Positions 1 through 9,962 of a DNA stretch of 64,000 nucleotides are shown piece after piece. The stretch's first letter is position 1. The number at the start of each line of letters is the position of its first letter. Source of the DNA: Procambarus clarkii. Its lineage: Eukaryota > Arthropoda > Malacostraca > Decapoda > Cambaridae. The stretch covers positions 13,239,241 through 13,303,240 of the forward strand of contig NC_091237.1 of assembly GCF_040958095.1 (NCBI RefSeq), given 5' to 3'. Made by a program: the position numbers and the translations under genes. The notes beneath the pieces are model-generated. The model worked only from the letters and a program-made list of their open reading frames with translations, was not told the DNA's origin and did no database searches.

Positions 1-30
1 AACATATTTTATCAATTTGGATAAATACTA

Positions 31-268
31 CCTATTCAAATAGGTACTACCTATTCAAATAGGTACTACCTATTCAAATAGGTACTTTTCTTTCCTGATG
101 AAATTACTGTTTTCCACATTTGTTGGACTGGATTATTGCAAATTTGAACATTCTACCTATTTGAATAGGTAGTACCTATTTGAATAGGTAGTACCTATTT
201 GAATAGGTAGTACCTATTTGAATAGGTAGTACCTATTTGAATAGGTAGTACCTATTCAAATAGGTACT
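31..268. repeat. 19-bp tandem repeats in two opposed arrays
   Basis: About three 19-bp units with core CCTATTCAAATAGG lie at 31-87. Five units with the reverse-complement core CCTATTTGAATAGG lie at 154-248, followed by one unit in the first orientation to about 268. The core is nearly self-complementary, so each unit can form a small hairpin and the two arrays can pair with each other. Each array is followed by a similar ~65-bp spacer (shared CATTTGTTGGA and CAAATTTG), which suggests an array-plus-spacer duplication. No coding potential is seen. Confidence 0.85.
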
Positions 269-410
269 TTTCAAAATATCCTTATGAAAACTTGTCTTCT
301 ACATTTGTTGGAATTTATTAATACAAATTTGTTAATATACCTATTTATTATCACCATGGGAATATTCATGGGCAACAAGGCGAGAGTCGGGGCTACAGGA
401 AAAAGGACTC

Positions 411-443
411 CTATCTTGAGGTTATCTTGAGATGATTTCGGGG

Positions 444-477
<34 letters not shown>

Positions 478-683
478 TCCCCCCGCGGCCCGGTCCTCGA
501 CCAGGCCTCCACCCCCCAGGAAGCAGCCCGTGACAGCTGACTAACACCCAGGCACCTATTTTACTGCTAGGTAACAGGGTGAAAGAAACTCTGCCCAATG
601 TTTCTCGCCGGCACCTGGGATCGAACCCAGGACCACAGGATCACAAGTCCAGCGTGCTGTCCACTCGGCCGACCAGCTCCCCC
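411..683 (-). mobile_element. tRNA-derived SINE, family S1 (copy 1)
   Basis: Read on the minus strand, a tRNA-like head at about 683-600 carries an A-box-like GGTCGGCCGAGTGG and the B box GGTTCGATCCC. A central domain (GTTTCTTTCACCCT-like, then CAGCTGTCACGGGCTGCTTCC) follows, and then a 3' tail with GCCTGGTCGAGGACCGGGCC ending in CTCAAGATAACCTCAAG. The tail matches the 3' end of LINE family A at 3868-3938. An expanded T tract of about 28 nt (447-475) sits inside the tail where other copies have 3-6 T. Confidence 0.9.
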
Positions 684-1185
684 GACTCGCACACACCTGA
701 AACCTAACTCCCAAGTTTACTGCATTACAATGCACGTGTTGCCACCAATGGCAGGTGTTTTTTTTTTTTTTTTTTTTTTTTTTTACGTCCTGAGTAGGTA
801 GTGCCAAAAAACCAGCACAATGTTATGAAAAGCCCCTTTCTGATGGGTTTCTGGGACCCTCCCTTCTTTCAGGTGCTTTTGGTTTTCTTGGCTAAATGAC
901 AGGTGCAAGGCTTGAGGAGAATGGAGAGTACATAGTTCCACCTGCACACCACAAAGGGACTAACGATAATAGTTTAATTTATTGAGTTCTGTTTTGAGAC
1001 ATGCCCTCATTTTCTATGCTTTTACTTTATGGATTTATGTTTAGGTTCTCCCACTTTTCTAGGGGTGTTTTCTTTGTAGGGCAATAAAGGATCCCCTGCT
1101 CCTTGCTTCTGTGAATGCATGTGTGTATGTATGCAAGTGTATAAAGTATATATGGAAGGTGATCAGAATTACATTTCACCTTTGT
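684..1185. other. no gene seen; T tract
   Basis: This stretch holds a run of about 25 T at 759-784. Read on the minus strand this is an A tail just upstream of the SINE head. The rest is unique-looking AT-rich sequence. I see no exon, RNA gene or terminal repeat. Confidence 0.5.
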
Positions 1186-1405
1186 AAATGCACATTAATG
1201 ACTATGTAGGGTATACGTAAATCTGTGTATCTATGTATTTACCTATATAGGTTAGCTTAGCATTTTAAAAGCACCGAATCACCTTCAGTGGTTGATTGTT
1301 CAATAAACCCCTGAACTATATGTTTAACACTTCTCTAACCCTGTCCATGGAGGACAGAAGAAAATGTATATATGCTGGTTAGCATTGTAAATGTGGCGCC
1401 ACGTC
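1186..1405. repeat. dispersed repeat fragment D
   Basis: The sequence around 1258-1300 (GCACCGAATCACCTTCA, TGGTTGATTG) recurs in reverse complement at 21377-21422, where it lies as filler inside a CR1 copy. This copy continues to 1405 and runs straight into a (GGAA)n and (GA)n array, so the array probably grew from the tail of the repeat. I recall similar sequence as a very common dispersed repeat in decapod genomes but cannot check that here. Confidence 0.55.
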
Positions 1406-1447
1406 TGTGGTAGGAAGGAAGGAAGGAAGGAAGGAAGGAAGGAAGGA

Positions 1448-1538
<91 letters not shown>

Positions 1539-1876
1539 AAGAGAGAGGGGAGAGAAAGAGAGAGGAGAGAGAGAAAGAGAGAGGAGAGAGAGAAGAGGAG
1601 AGAGAGAGAGAAGAGGAGAGAGGAGAGAAGAGAGAGGAGAGAAGAGAGAGGAGAGAAGAGAGAGGAGAGAAGAGAGAGGAGAGAAGAGAGAGGAGAGAAG
1701 GGAGAGGAGAGAAGAGAGAGGAGAGAAGGGAGAGGAGAGAAGAGAGAGGAGAGAAGAGAGAGGAGAGAAGAGAGAGGAGAGAAGAGAGAGGAGAGGGAGG
1801 AGAGAAGAGAGAGGAGAGGAGAGAGAGGAGAGGAGGAGAGAGGGAGAGAGAGGGAGAGGGAGGAAGGGAGGGGGGT
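1406..1876. repeat. (GGAA)n / (GA)n / (GAGAGAA)n purine array
   Basis: About 470 bases are almost purely purine on the plus strand: GGAA tetramers, then about 80 bases of GA dinucleotide, then an irregular GAGAGGAGAGAA-type array. Long Arg/Glu open frames run through it only because the repeat lacks stops. They are not genes. Confidence 0.97.
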
Positions 1877-2605
1877 GTTTAGTCTCTGGCAGGCTTACAA
1901 TAATTTGCAGGGGCCTACTGTGGACTGAATTGACAGAGCTCTGTAAATAGCAGCACTAAGGAGCTACCATAAGAGCCCCACTCAGAAAGATTACAGAGGG
2001 GCACCATAAGTGAATTATAATTGCTGATAACATAACCACTGCAACTACAATAACATTACACTAGCCATTTAAATAACACTGCAGAATTTTTCAATATTGA
2101 ACATTACAGAGTAAAGATATCAAAAGAAGTCACCAACCCACAAATATATTATTACAAGGGTAAAATAAATACTTCTGTTTACTGGTACATGAAGTGAAAC
2201 GGTTGCCTCTGATTTTAGAAGATGCACCTTACAATTTCATTACATGTACCAGGTATTTCTTTTACTAGTAGCACAATGTGGATCCTCATACAAGCGTTAT
2301 TGATAAGTATCATTCACTTAATTAAAATTCGGTATCTAACACGCGTATCATTTTTTTCAGTCAAATTTTTCTTGGCAGAAATTGCGTACAATCATCATCT
2401 CATTGCCGACTGACTTCTTGCATCACTTCATGAGCAATGATGAACCAACAGTCACCAGCTGTTTCCTCGATGCCGCCGCCTGAAAAAAAAAATTATACTT
2501 AAAATAAAACATGTAGAACTATCCCCTACCTTGCCTATTAGTAGCGAGGTAAGGTATACAGTAGTTTATTATATGAGGAATATCATGAAAATTTAAGTTA
2601 CTTTT
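1877..2605. other. no gene seen
   Basis: This is AT-rich sequence between the purine array and LINE A. I found no splice-flanked exon, terminal repeat or RNA gene. A ~60-codon open frame at 2222-2413 has no recognisable motif. Confidence 0.5.
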
Positions 2606-2606
2606 T

Positions 2607-3906
2607 ATGGGATATTCTGATGGTTTTATCTATATGGCTATAGTTTTATCTTCCATAGCATTAGATGCTATGGAAGACAAACATAACGCGGATGTAATTT
2701 ACACAGATTTCGCAAAAGCTTTTGATAAATGTGACCATGGTGTTATTGCACATAAAATGCGTTCAAAAGGAATTACCGGAAAAATAGGCAGATGGATCTA
2801 CAATTTCCTGACCAACAGAACCCAATGTGTAATAGTCAACAAAATAAAATCCAGCCCATCAACCGTGAAGAGCTCAGTCCCCCAGGGTACTGTGCTTGCT
2901 CCAGTACTTTTTCTCATCCTCATTTCGGACATAGACAAGAACACAACCTATAGCACTGTATCATCCTTTGCAGATGACACTAGGATCTTCATGAGAGTAG
3001 GCAACATAGAGGACACGGCAAACCTCCAGTCAGATGTAGATCAGGTCTTTCTATGGGCTACAGAAAATAATATGGTGTTTAACGAAGATAAGTTCCAGCT
3101 CATGCGCTATGGAAAAAATGAAAATATAAAAACGGAAACCACGTATAAAACTCAGGCAAATCATAACATAGAACGAAAAGGCAATGTAAAGGATCTGGGT
3201 GTACTCATGTCGGAAGACCTTACCTTTCTTTAAAGAACACAATAAAGTAGCCGTCACAACTGCAAGAAAAATGACAGGTTGGATAACAAGAACTTTTCAC
3301 ACTAGAGATGCTATACCGATGATGATACTTTTCAAAACGCTTGTGCTCTCTAGAGTAGAGTACTGCTGCACAATGACAGCACCTTTCAAAGCTGGAGAAA
3401 TTGCTGACCTGGAGAGCGTGCAGAGATCCTTTACTGCTAGAATCCACTCAGTAAAACATCTAAACTATTGGGACCGACTAAAGAGCATAAAACTGTACTC
3501 CCTTGAGCGCAGGTGGGAGAGGTACATAATAATTTACACGTGGAAAATATTAGAGGGGCTGGTCCCAAACCTGCACACAGAAATAACATCACATGAGACC
3601 AGAAGACATGGCAGGATGTGCAGAATACCCCCGTTGAAAAACAGAGGTGCAACTGGTACTCTGAGAGAGAACTCTATCAACATCAGAGGTCCGAGACTGT
3701 TCAACACGCTTCCACTACACATAAGGGGCATAACTGGCCGACCCCTCACAGTGTTCAAGAGAGAACTGGATAAGCACCTCCAAAGGATACCTGATCAACC
3801 AGGCTGTGACTCATACGTCAGGCTGCGAGCAGCCGCGTCCAACAGCCTGGTTGATCAGTCCGGCAACCAGGAGGCCTGGTCGACGACCGGGCCGCGGGGA
3901 CGCTAA
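2607..3906 (+). pseudogene. LINE A reverse transcriptase (ORF2 C-terminal part)
   Basis: This would copy LINE RNA into DNA at a nicked target. Visible RT motifs are YTDFAKAFDKCDH (palm A region), SVPQGTVLAPVLF (region B/4) and SFADDTRIF, the FADD catalytic box near residue 120 of the first frame. One frameshift near 3230 separates this 208-codon frame from a second open frame (3199-3906). That frame carries the CR1/Jockey-type C-terminal region: LSRVEYC, LESVQRSFTARI, LERRWERY and a terminal PLTVFKRELDKHL. With only one frameshift in about 1.3 kb the copy looks fairly young. The 5' part is missing, so it cannot be autonomous. Confidence 0.88.
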
Positions 3907-3938
3907 GCCCCGGAAGCACCTCAAGCTAACCTCAAGGT
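2610..3938 (+). mobile_element. LINE family A (CR1/Jockey group), 5'-truncated copy
   Basis: This is a non-LTR retrotransposon copy. It keeps the reverse transcriptase palm and thumb regions and the C-terminal domain, but the endonuclease and ORF1 are absent, as expected of 5' truncation. It ends in the tail GACCGGGCCGCGGGGACGCT ... CACCTCAAGCTAACCTCAAG. That tail is nearly identical to the 3' end of SINE family S1. A second 3' copy sits at 52831-53514 on the minus strand and a short RT fragment at 5255-5400. Confidence 0.9.
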
Positions 3939-4167
3939 AAGGTAGGCTAATGTTATGAGAGAAAATATTTGGTGAAGTTAATACTGCCATTGACTAATTT
4001 ATACACTGGGACGTTGGTCATAATTTCTAGAGCACCATAGATTTTCTATGAAGCCATCCCTATCTTGAAAACTTGGTAAATCAATTGCAGGTAGCTTAGC
4101 TTATGATGGACAGTTAGCAAGTGAAGCAGCTCTGGTTGTTGTCAGAGCATTTTGATTTGTAGGGCTG
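3939..4167. other. no gene seen
   Basis: This is short unique-looking sequence between the LINE A tail and the TTAA element. It resumes after that element at 5251. No features were recognised. Confidence 0.4.
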
Positions 4168-4171
4168 TTAA

Positions 4172-5246
4172 CACTTTCGCGCTCTCGGCGCTCAAAAAAA
4201 AACAATACCCCAGATGCTTTTGGCACTTCGCGCGCCTATGCGGTAAGACCGAAAAAGTGTACACTCTTTTGATTGTCCTGACAATAATTGAAGGCGCACG
4301 TATTTAAATTTGGTATCACTGTGTTCGCAATGAAATTGTCTATAAGAGCATACCTATAAAATGCCGCCCAAGCATAAGGAGTATCAACACCAAATAAAAA
4401 ACTATGCAGATCACTCGCCAAGAGCGCCAAACAGCAACAAAATGTTTCCACTCTCTTAATGGTTGCGAAGCCTACAGTTGTCCTACATCGCTAATTTTGG
4501 TATCATTGGAATCGCAATAAAATTCTCTACACGGACATATGCATATGAATGTTTAATATAGGTAATTGCCCACCCGCAAGAGTGTGTGAAGTGGAGAGTA
4601 GTTAGCCGCGAGCGCACTGGCGAAAACACAGGGGGGAAATCATGCTTGGAAAGTTTATACGTTTCCTGACCCTACTTTTCTATGTACGTATTTCTTTTTT
4701 ATACCAATGTGTTCGCAATAAAATTTTCTATAAGATGAACTGTATAACATTTGTACAAAGCATGTGTAAGAGAAGCGCCAAATATAGAACCACGTCACTC
4801 AGTATGCGTTCGCGGCAGAAACGAACGCATTGTTTTTGTTCGTTTGATGTTTGTCATGTTTATACTTGTTGAAACATTTTATAATTTGTATGACAGTGAT
4901 CGCAGTAAAATTCCCTACACAGACATATACATAACACATACAAATATTTCCCACGTGTTGGATATATCAACGGCTAAAGGGAACCCACTGCCACACGCTC
5001 GCCACACCCCCAAACATACTTTGTGTATTTTTTTTTTACTCATAGAAGTTTATGTGATATAATATTCATTCTGGTACCAAAACATTCGCAAATAAATTCT
5101 CTACAAAACAAAAGTATCCCCATCCATTTCGGTTAAAAAATGGAATTTATAGAAATATTTTTTCGATGGACGAGAAAAGTAGGCTGTTATGCGGAATCAT
5201 AAGAAAAAACAGCGACGAGTTATCTCTAATCTAAAGCGCGAAAGTG
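4172..5246. mobile_element. TTAA-flanked element T with internal ~195-bp monomers
   Basis: The element is bounded by TTAA at 4168-4171 and 5247-5250 and has inverted ends CACTTTCGCGCT... and ...AGCGCGAAAGTG. TTAA target duplication is the hallmark of piggyBac-type transposition. No transposase is encoded, so this would be a non-autonomous element. Inside, a motif of the form GGTATCA...TTCGCAATAAAATTCTCTA recurs near 4305, 4498, 4700, 4890 and 5071, a spacing of about 190-200 bp. The body is therefore a short array of diverged tandem monomers. Its ends differ from those of the P and B elements elsewhere in the window. Confidence 0.75.
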
Positions 5247-5254
5247 TTAATTAA

Positions 5255-5400
5255 TATACAGAATGCAGATGTGGTATACACAGACCTTGCAAAGGCATTT
5301 GATAAATGTAACCATTGAGTGATAGCTCATTTTATGAGGTCAAAAGGAATAACAGGTAAAGTAGGGCAATGGATATTCAATTTTTTGTCAAACACGGGCT
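5255..5400 (+). mobile_element. LINE A reverse transcriptase fragment
   Basis: This matches 2670-2815 of the LINE A copy: GATGTGGTATACACAGACC, then AAGGCATTTGATAAATGTAA. It encodes the YTDLAKAFDKC region. It is truncated on both sides and has a stop directly after the KCNH motif. Confidence 0.8.
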
Positions 5401-5692
5401 GACTCTTGTTATAACCAAGAGTCATCAATAAAGGTAAAGCTACTATAACCATTATAATAATGGTGCAGACTAGGATAGTGAAGTTAATGTTTTATTTTCT
5501 GTTTTTTGTTTTACTGTACAAGTTTAAAGATTAAACAATTCCTTAAACTTGGGAATATAGACAAGTAAATTTAAAGTACTGTAATATTTAGCCTCTCATT
5601 ATGCGTTGGTAATATTTAATGGTATTAATTTATTTAGTAGCTTCATAACCTTGAGATTCTCATGAGAGGTGCACACCATCAGTGAATAAATT

Positions 5693-5748
<56 letters not shown>
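5401..5748 (+). other. possible retrocopy 3' end with AATAAA and long poly(A)
   Basis: A run of about 51 A (5696-5747) is preceded 10-15 nt upstream by AATAAA (5687-5692). That arrangement is expected at the 3' end of a reverse-transcribed polyadenylated RNA. The upstream 280 bases are AT-rich and non-coding with no recognised parent. A perfect 9-bp inverted repeat (TGACTCTTG / CAAGAGTCA) lies at about 5400-5425. It could instead be a microsatellite expanded at a genomic AATAAA. Confidence 0.4.
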
Positions 5749-5750
<2 letters not shown>

Positions 5751-7480
5751 TTGAATGTAATGAAACACCATTTTCCGAGTGAAACCCGGAGCTATACCAG
5801 GCTGATGCATATGTATTAGACCGTGGCAACAGTCAATCGATGGAGTTCTAGAGCTACCAGGACCACGAGCTAGAACCTGGCCCCCTCAGAGAGGCACGAG
5901 GAGCAATGGCCTATAGACACCCCCATATGGTTGGAAGCAGTCTATGTCTGCCATTTACCAGGTCAGGCACCCAGAAAGGTAAGAATCCCCAAACTACAGC
6001 TGGTTAAAAATTGCAAACCAAAAGCCGAACAAGCAGGCAGAGCTCCCCAATCAAAAAACAAGCAAACAAGCATGATGTCACCACAGCTGCCGGGATGCTG
6101 TCCGTGCAGCTCCCCCTCCTCTTCCTGGGAGGAAAAAGGGGTAGCCCCAGACCTCCCATGTTGGCTACCCAACCCCAGTTCAGAGGCTCAATATAAAAAA
6201 TGCAAACAAACTCCTCAACTCGAAGTCGAGACAACTGGCTCCAACCTATGACCCAAGGCTACACAAGCCCGAGAAGGGCCCGGAATATTAATAAGGTACC
6301 GTGCGGCCAGGACCTGGTCTGGCCTTCAAAAACCCTGTGCCTGAATGTCAACCCAGGACATATCAGAAATAGCAGCCAAAGCTGCGAACTTACAAATGTC
6401 GTGGTCACGGGATAGACTGCAGGCTGGCTGGACCGAATAATCCTGCGGACAACCTGGGAGACCCGTGTCATGGAACAGGGAAGAAGTTAAACCAGGTCAA
6501 CCCAAAGCACGTCCCCTGCCATGGAGGCTGTGGCACACAAGTAATGGCAAAGAGCCGCAACCGGACACAAAACATGATGCACCCCTGGCCAAACCAACCA
6601 AGCATCAACAACGCAAGGATCCCTCCTGAAAGTAGCAGTCTCATTCTTCCTCAGAAAAGAAGGAGACGACTGCAAACGAACGACCACTAGGACCGAAAGA
6701 GCAGAAACCCGTGCTGAAGGAGAGCATGAAGCTCCCTGACCTGACACTCAGAGGTCAATAACACAAAGAAAAGAACCTTAGAAAAAGAGTCCTGAACCAA
6801 AGGGGCCACCACAAACCGAGGAAAAGAGAGCACCCGCTCCAACGACCAGGACGGCTCAGGCGGCACATGAGCAGGCCGGAGATAAAATAACGCCCGAGAA
6901 AGCTTGTGGAATGGAGCAGAAGTGACATCCTTCCCGAATGCATGCCGAGGCGGCTTGAATACGAGGCGACAGTATTCGACATAAGATGACAGTCCTGAAA
7001 CATCCAAGAGAGAAATGACAAAACAACCCAATCAGAAATTGAAGACAACCAACGAAGAATCAAGAAGTGCCAAAAGGACCGGCAGGAAACTTCATACTGG
7101 CGTCGAGACGAAACTTGCAGGTGGGACACCATTAACAAAGTCACCTGGTCACCACAAATGGTGATAAACCCACATCAAAAAGACCAGATGTGAAGATCGG
7201 AAGAGAAGATCGAACCAGCCATGTACTAGACTGGACAGATCCACTGAAAGAGGTGGAGCTGCGGGAAGACCCTCGGGGTTCGGACACCGAGCAAGACTTC
7301 GGGCCAAAGGTGTCATTGACCCAACAGGCAGCATGGTGGAGGCAAAGACAGTGAATGTCACCCTGAGACAAGGACAGAGCAACCTTCAAACTCGTATGAA
7401 GCAAGGTGGGACTCATTGGTCCAATGGAGGACTCCTCCATTGGACCAATGAGCCCCAATGGGGGTTTCCAGGGTCCTTAA

Positions 7481-9068
7481 CCCTCAAACCGCGCATATCA
7501 TATATAAATGATATCAGTGACAAAACCGAAACCGCGCACATCATTTATATATGATTTCGTGTCTAGCGCTATAATTTAAACTCCCTGCCTGGGATAGGGG
7601 CAGCTATAGTACAGCCACGACCGATAGTTACCAGATGCCACCTAGAAAAAAAATCCAGGCCAACATTCTTGGGTGGTACAGTGTCAGTATTGAGCAAGCC
7701 ACCAAGGCTGGCGCACGCAGCACGAGCTCACAGCACCGCTGTTCAGCTTGTGACCACAGCATCGCCTACAAATACCATAATATATATGATACTACTATTA
7801 TTTAGCAGTGATAGTATTACTGAAGCCCCCTGACTGTGATAAAACTGACCAGGATTCTGATAATAGCAGGATTGTGGTAATATTTAGCGCTGTGTTCCAT
7901 GGAGGGAGGCGTAAGGCTGTGCGAGGGAGGGTTGTGGCGTCGTCTTCTGACTGTGTGTGGCCACCATTTATTGACTGCACTCACCATACCAGCTTAGTGG
8001 TTCGATATGGTGAACACAAATGTAGATACTTATATATAACGTGTGTATAGAGTGTGATAACAGCGAGAGGAGTAGGTTGGGAGCCGCCATTTTGGTGAGG
8101 GAGGAGCGTCGTCTGCACGTCTTGGCATGGTGTTTACTGATGGCCACTATGGTCTTTGGGCACCATACCAGCTTATTTGTTCAGGTATGGTGAATAAAAC
8201 AGGTAGATACTTATATATAATGTGTATATAGCGTAATAACACCACAAACAATATTGTTGAAGGACAAATATTAGTGCGTCTGGCCTTGAGGGCGGCCGCC
8301 GATCAGCTGACTGTGTGAGAAGCTACGTCTTTGTGGCCTTTACTCACCATACAAGCTTAGATGTACAGTTATGGTGAACAAAACATGTAAATACGTATAT
8401 ATAACATCTGTGGATAGTGAATAAATACAGAAAGAGTATTGTAGGAGGTGAATGAGGGTGAGTGAGGTGGTGTTGAGGGAGGGAGTGGCAGTGAGTGGCT
8501 CGCTGGTGTTTGGCGGTCACTCCTCGTTGCTTTTTGACTCACAAGACCAACTTAGTAGTTCGTTATGGTGTACAAAACATGCGAATACTTATATATAACC
8601 TGTGTATATAGTGTAACAACAGCAAAACTATTTGTTTATTGTTTTATGAACATAATTGAATCACTAATATGCACACCATAATTTTGAGTACAGCGATGGT
8701 TCACACATTTTATAATATAAATATACCACAATTCACTGTATGGAATAATATTACTGCAAAAAAACTAAGAAAAAAATCAATCAGAGACATTGAAATAATT
8801 AGGTAATAATATATTTGTGGCAACTGCCGTCTGACAGCTCGGGCGGAGTAGACCTCATCTGGCGAAGGCTCTGCCAACGCCCCTTTTTTGCCACACTTCC
8901 CTACCCTATTGCGGCTAAAATATGCCACCTACGATTTTTTTGTTATTTTTTCCGTGATCAGGTTACAAAAATGAACACTTCTATAAGACGAAAGAATTTT
9001 TTGGAATTTTTTTTTTTTTGTTGCGCCTGTGGGTGTGAATTCCATTTGGGCCCCTAGCGGTTTGAGGG
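7481..9068. mobile_element. P element 1: TTAA-flanked, piggyBac-like, non-autonomous
   Basis: TTAA duplications at 7477-7480 and 9069-9072 flank perfect 12-bp terminal inverted repeats, CCCTCAAACCGC and GCGGTTTGAGGG. The 1588-bp body has no transposase. Four tandem diverged monomers of about 180-196 bp start at 7980, 8160, 8343 and 8541. Each begins with a stem of the form CACCATA...TATGGTG followed by GAACA and TAGATACTTATATATAA. The first 100 bases hold AT-rich palindromes such as ATATCATATATAAATGATAT. It is inserted in DIRS fossil 1, so it is younger than that element. Confidence 0.85.
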
Positions 9069-9962
9069 TTAATCAGACTGCTAAGGGAAGCCCAGGGAAA
9101 GTATTGCTAACCAGTTATACCAGAGTTACCAAGTAATCAAACTAAAAGCTGAATCCCTGCGACGTATACAATCACGGGGGTCTAGAGGAGGACTACCAAA
9201 AATAAAAATGGACCTATAGCCACACAAGGCAGACCCCTGTCAGGCAAACAAAACAAGAAAAGAAAACCCCCTGTAAAAGCACAATGTCTCTAAGGAAACA
9301 GAACCGGCCTCTATGCATATATTCAGCCAGCTGCACAGTACCTTGCACCCCAGCCAGCAATGATAATAACTCCTACTCAAGGTCAAACAAGAGGCAGGAA
9401 CAACTCCAGCTGACCCCAAGGGCGGGCAACCACCGAGCAGCAAAAGAACCCTGCGGAGGTAGCTCCCGAACGGCTTATAGAGGAGTAAGCTTATGGAACG
9501 AGAATGTTCTCTTATGGAAGATAACGGCTTATGGTAATGCCCTGTAAGCAAGGCCAGTACTTACAGGGCACCTAGGGAAGGTGACCTTAGGCACATACAG
9601 CCCTAGTGCTTATGGAATTACTCCTGGCTTGCACACCACCACACAACAAGGCACAACACTGCTCAAGTATTGGAGCCAGAGTCGATCGCCTGCCACCCAA
9701 CACAACAGCCTCAGAGATCAGGTAGCCAGTGCACAAGGTCTGGGGCTCCCCCTTCCCCCTCCCAGGGGGGGGGGGGGGGGGGGGAAAGCTTCTCGGACAG
9801 CGGTGCGGCGGCTGAGATGACATCATGCTTGCTTGTTTGTTTTCTCATTGGAGAGTTCGGCTTTCGGTTTTCAATTTTTAACCAGCTATAGTTTGTTTTG
9901 GGATTCCTTCCTTTCTGGGTGCCTGACCTGGTAGATGACAAACATAGACTGCTTCCAGCCAG

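Noticed and set aside
1391-1928. Two long open frames rich in Arg and Glu
   Set aside because: They are read-through of the GA/GGAA purine array, with no domain and no splice context. Stop codons are simply absent from the repeat.
7982-8640. A CRISPR-like or eukaryotic replication array
   Set aside because: The repeats are ~180 bp, diverged, lack unique spacers and lie inside a TTAA-flanked element.
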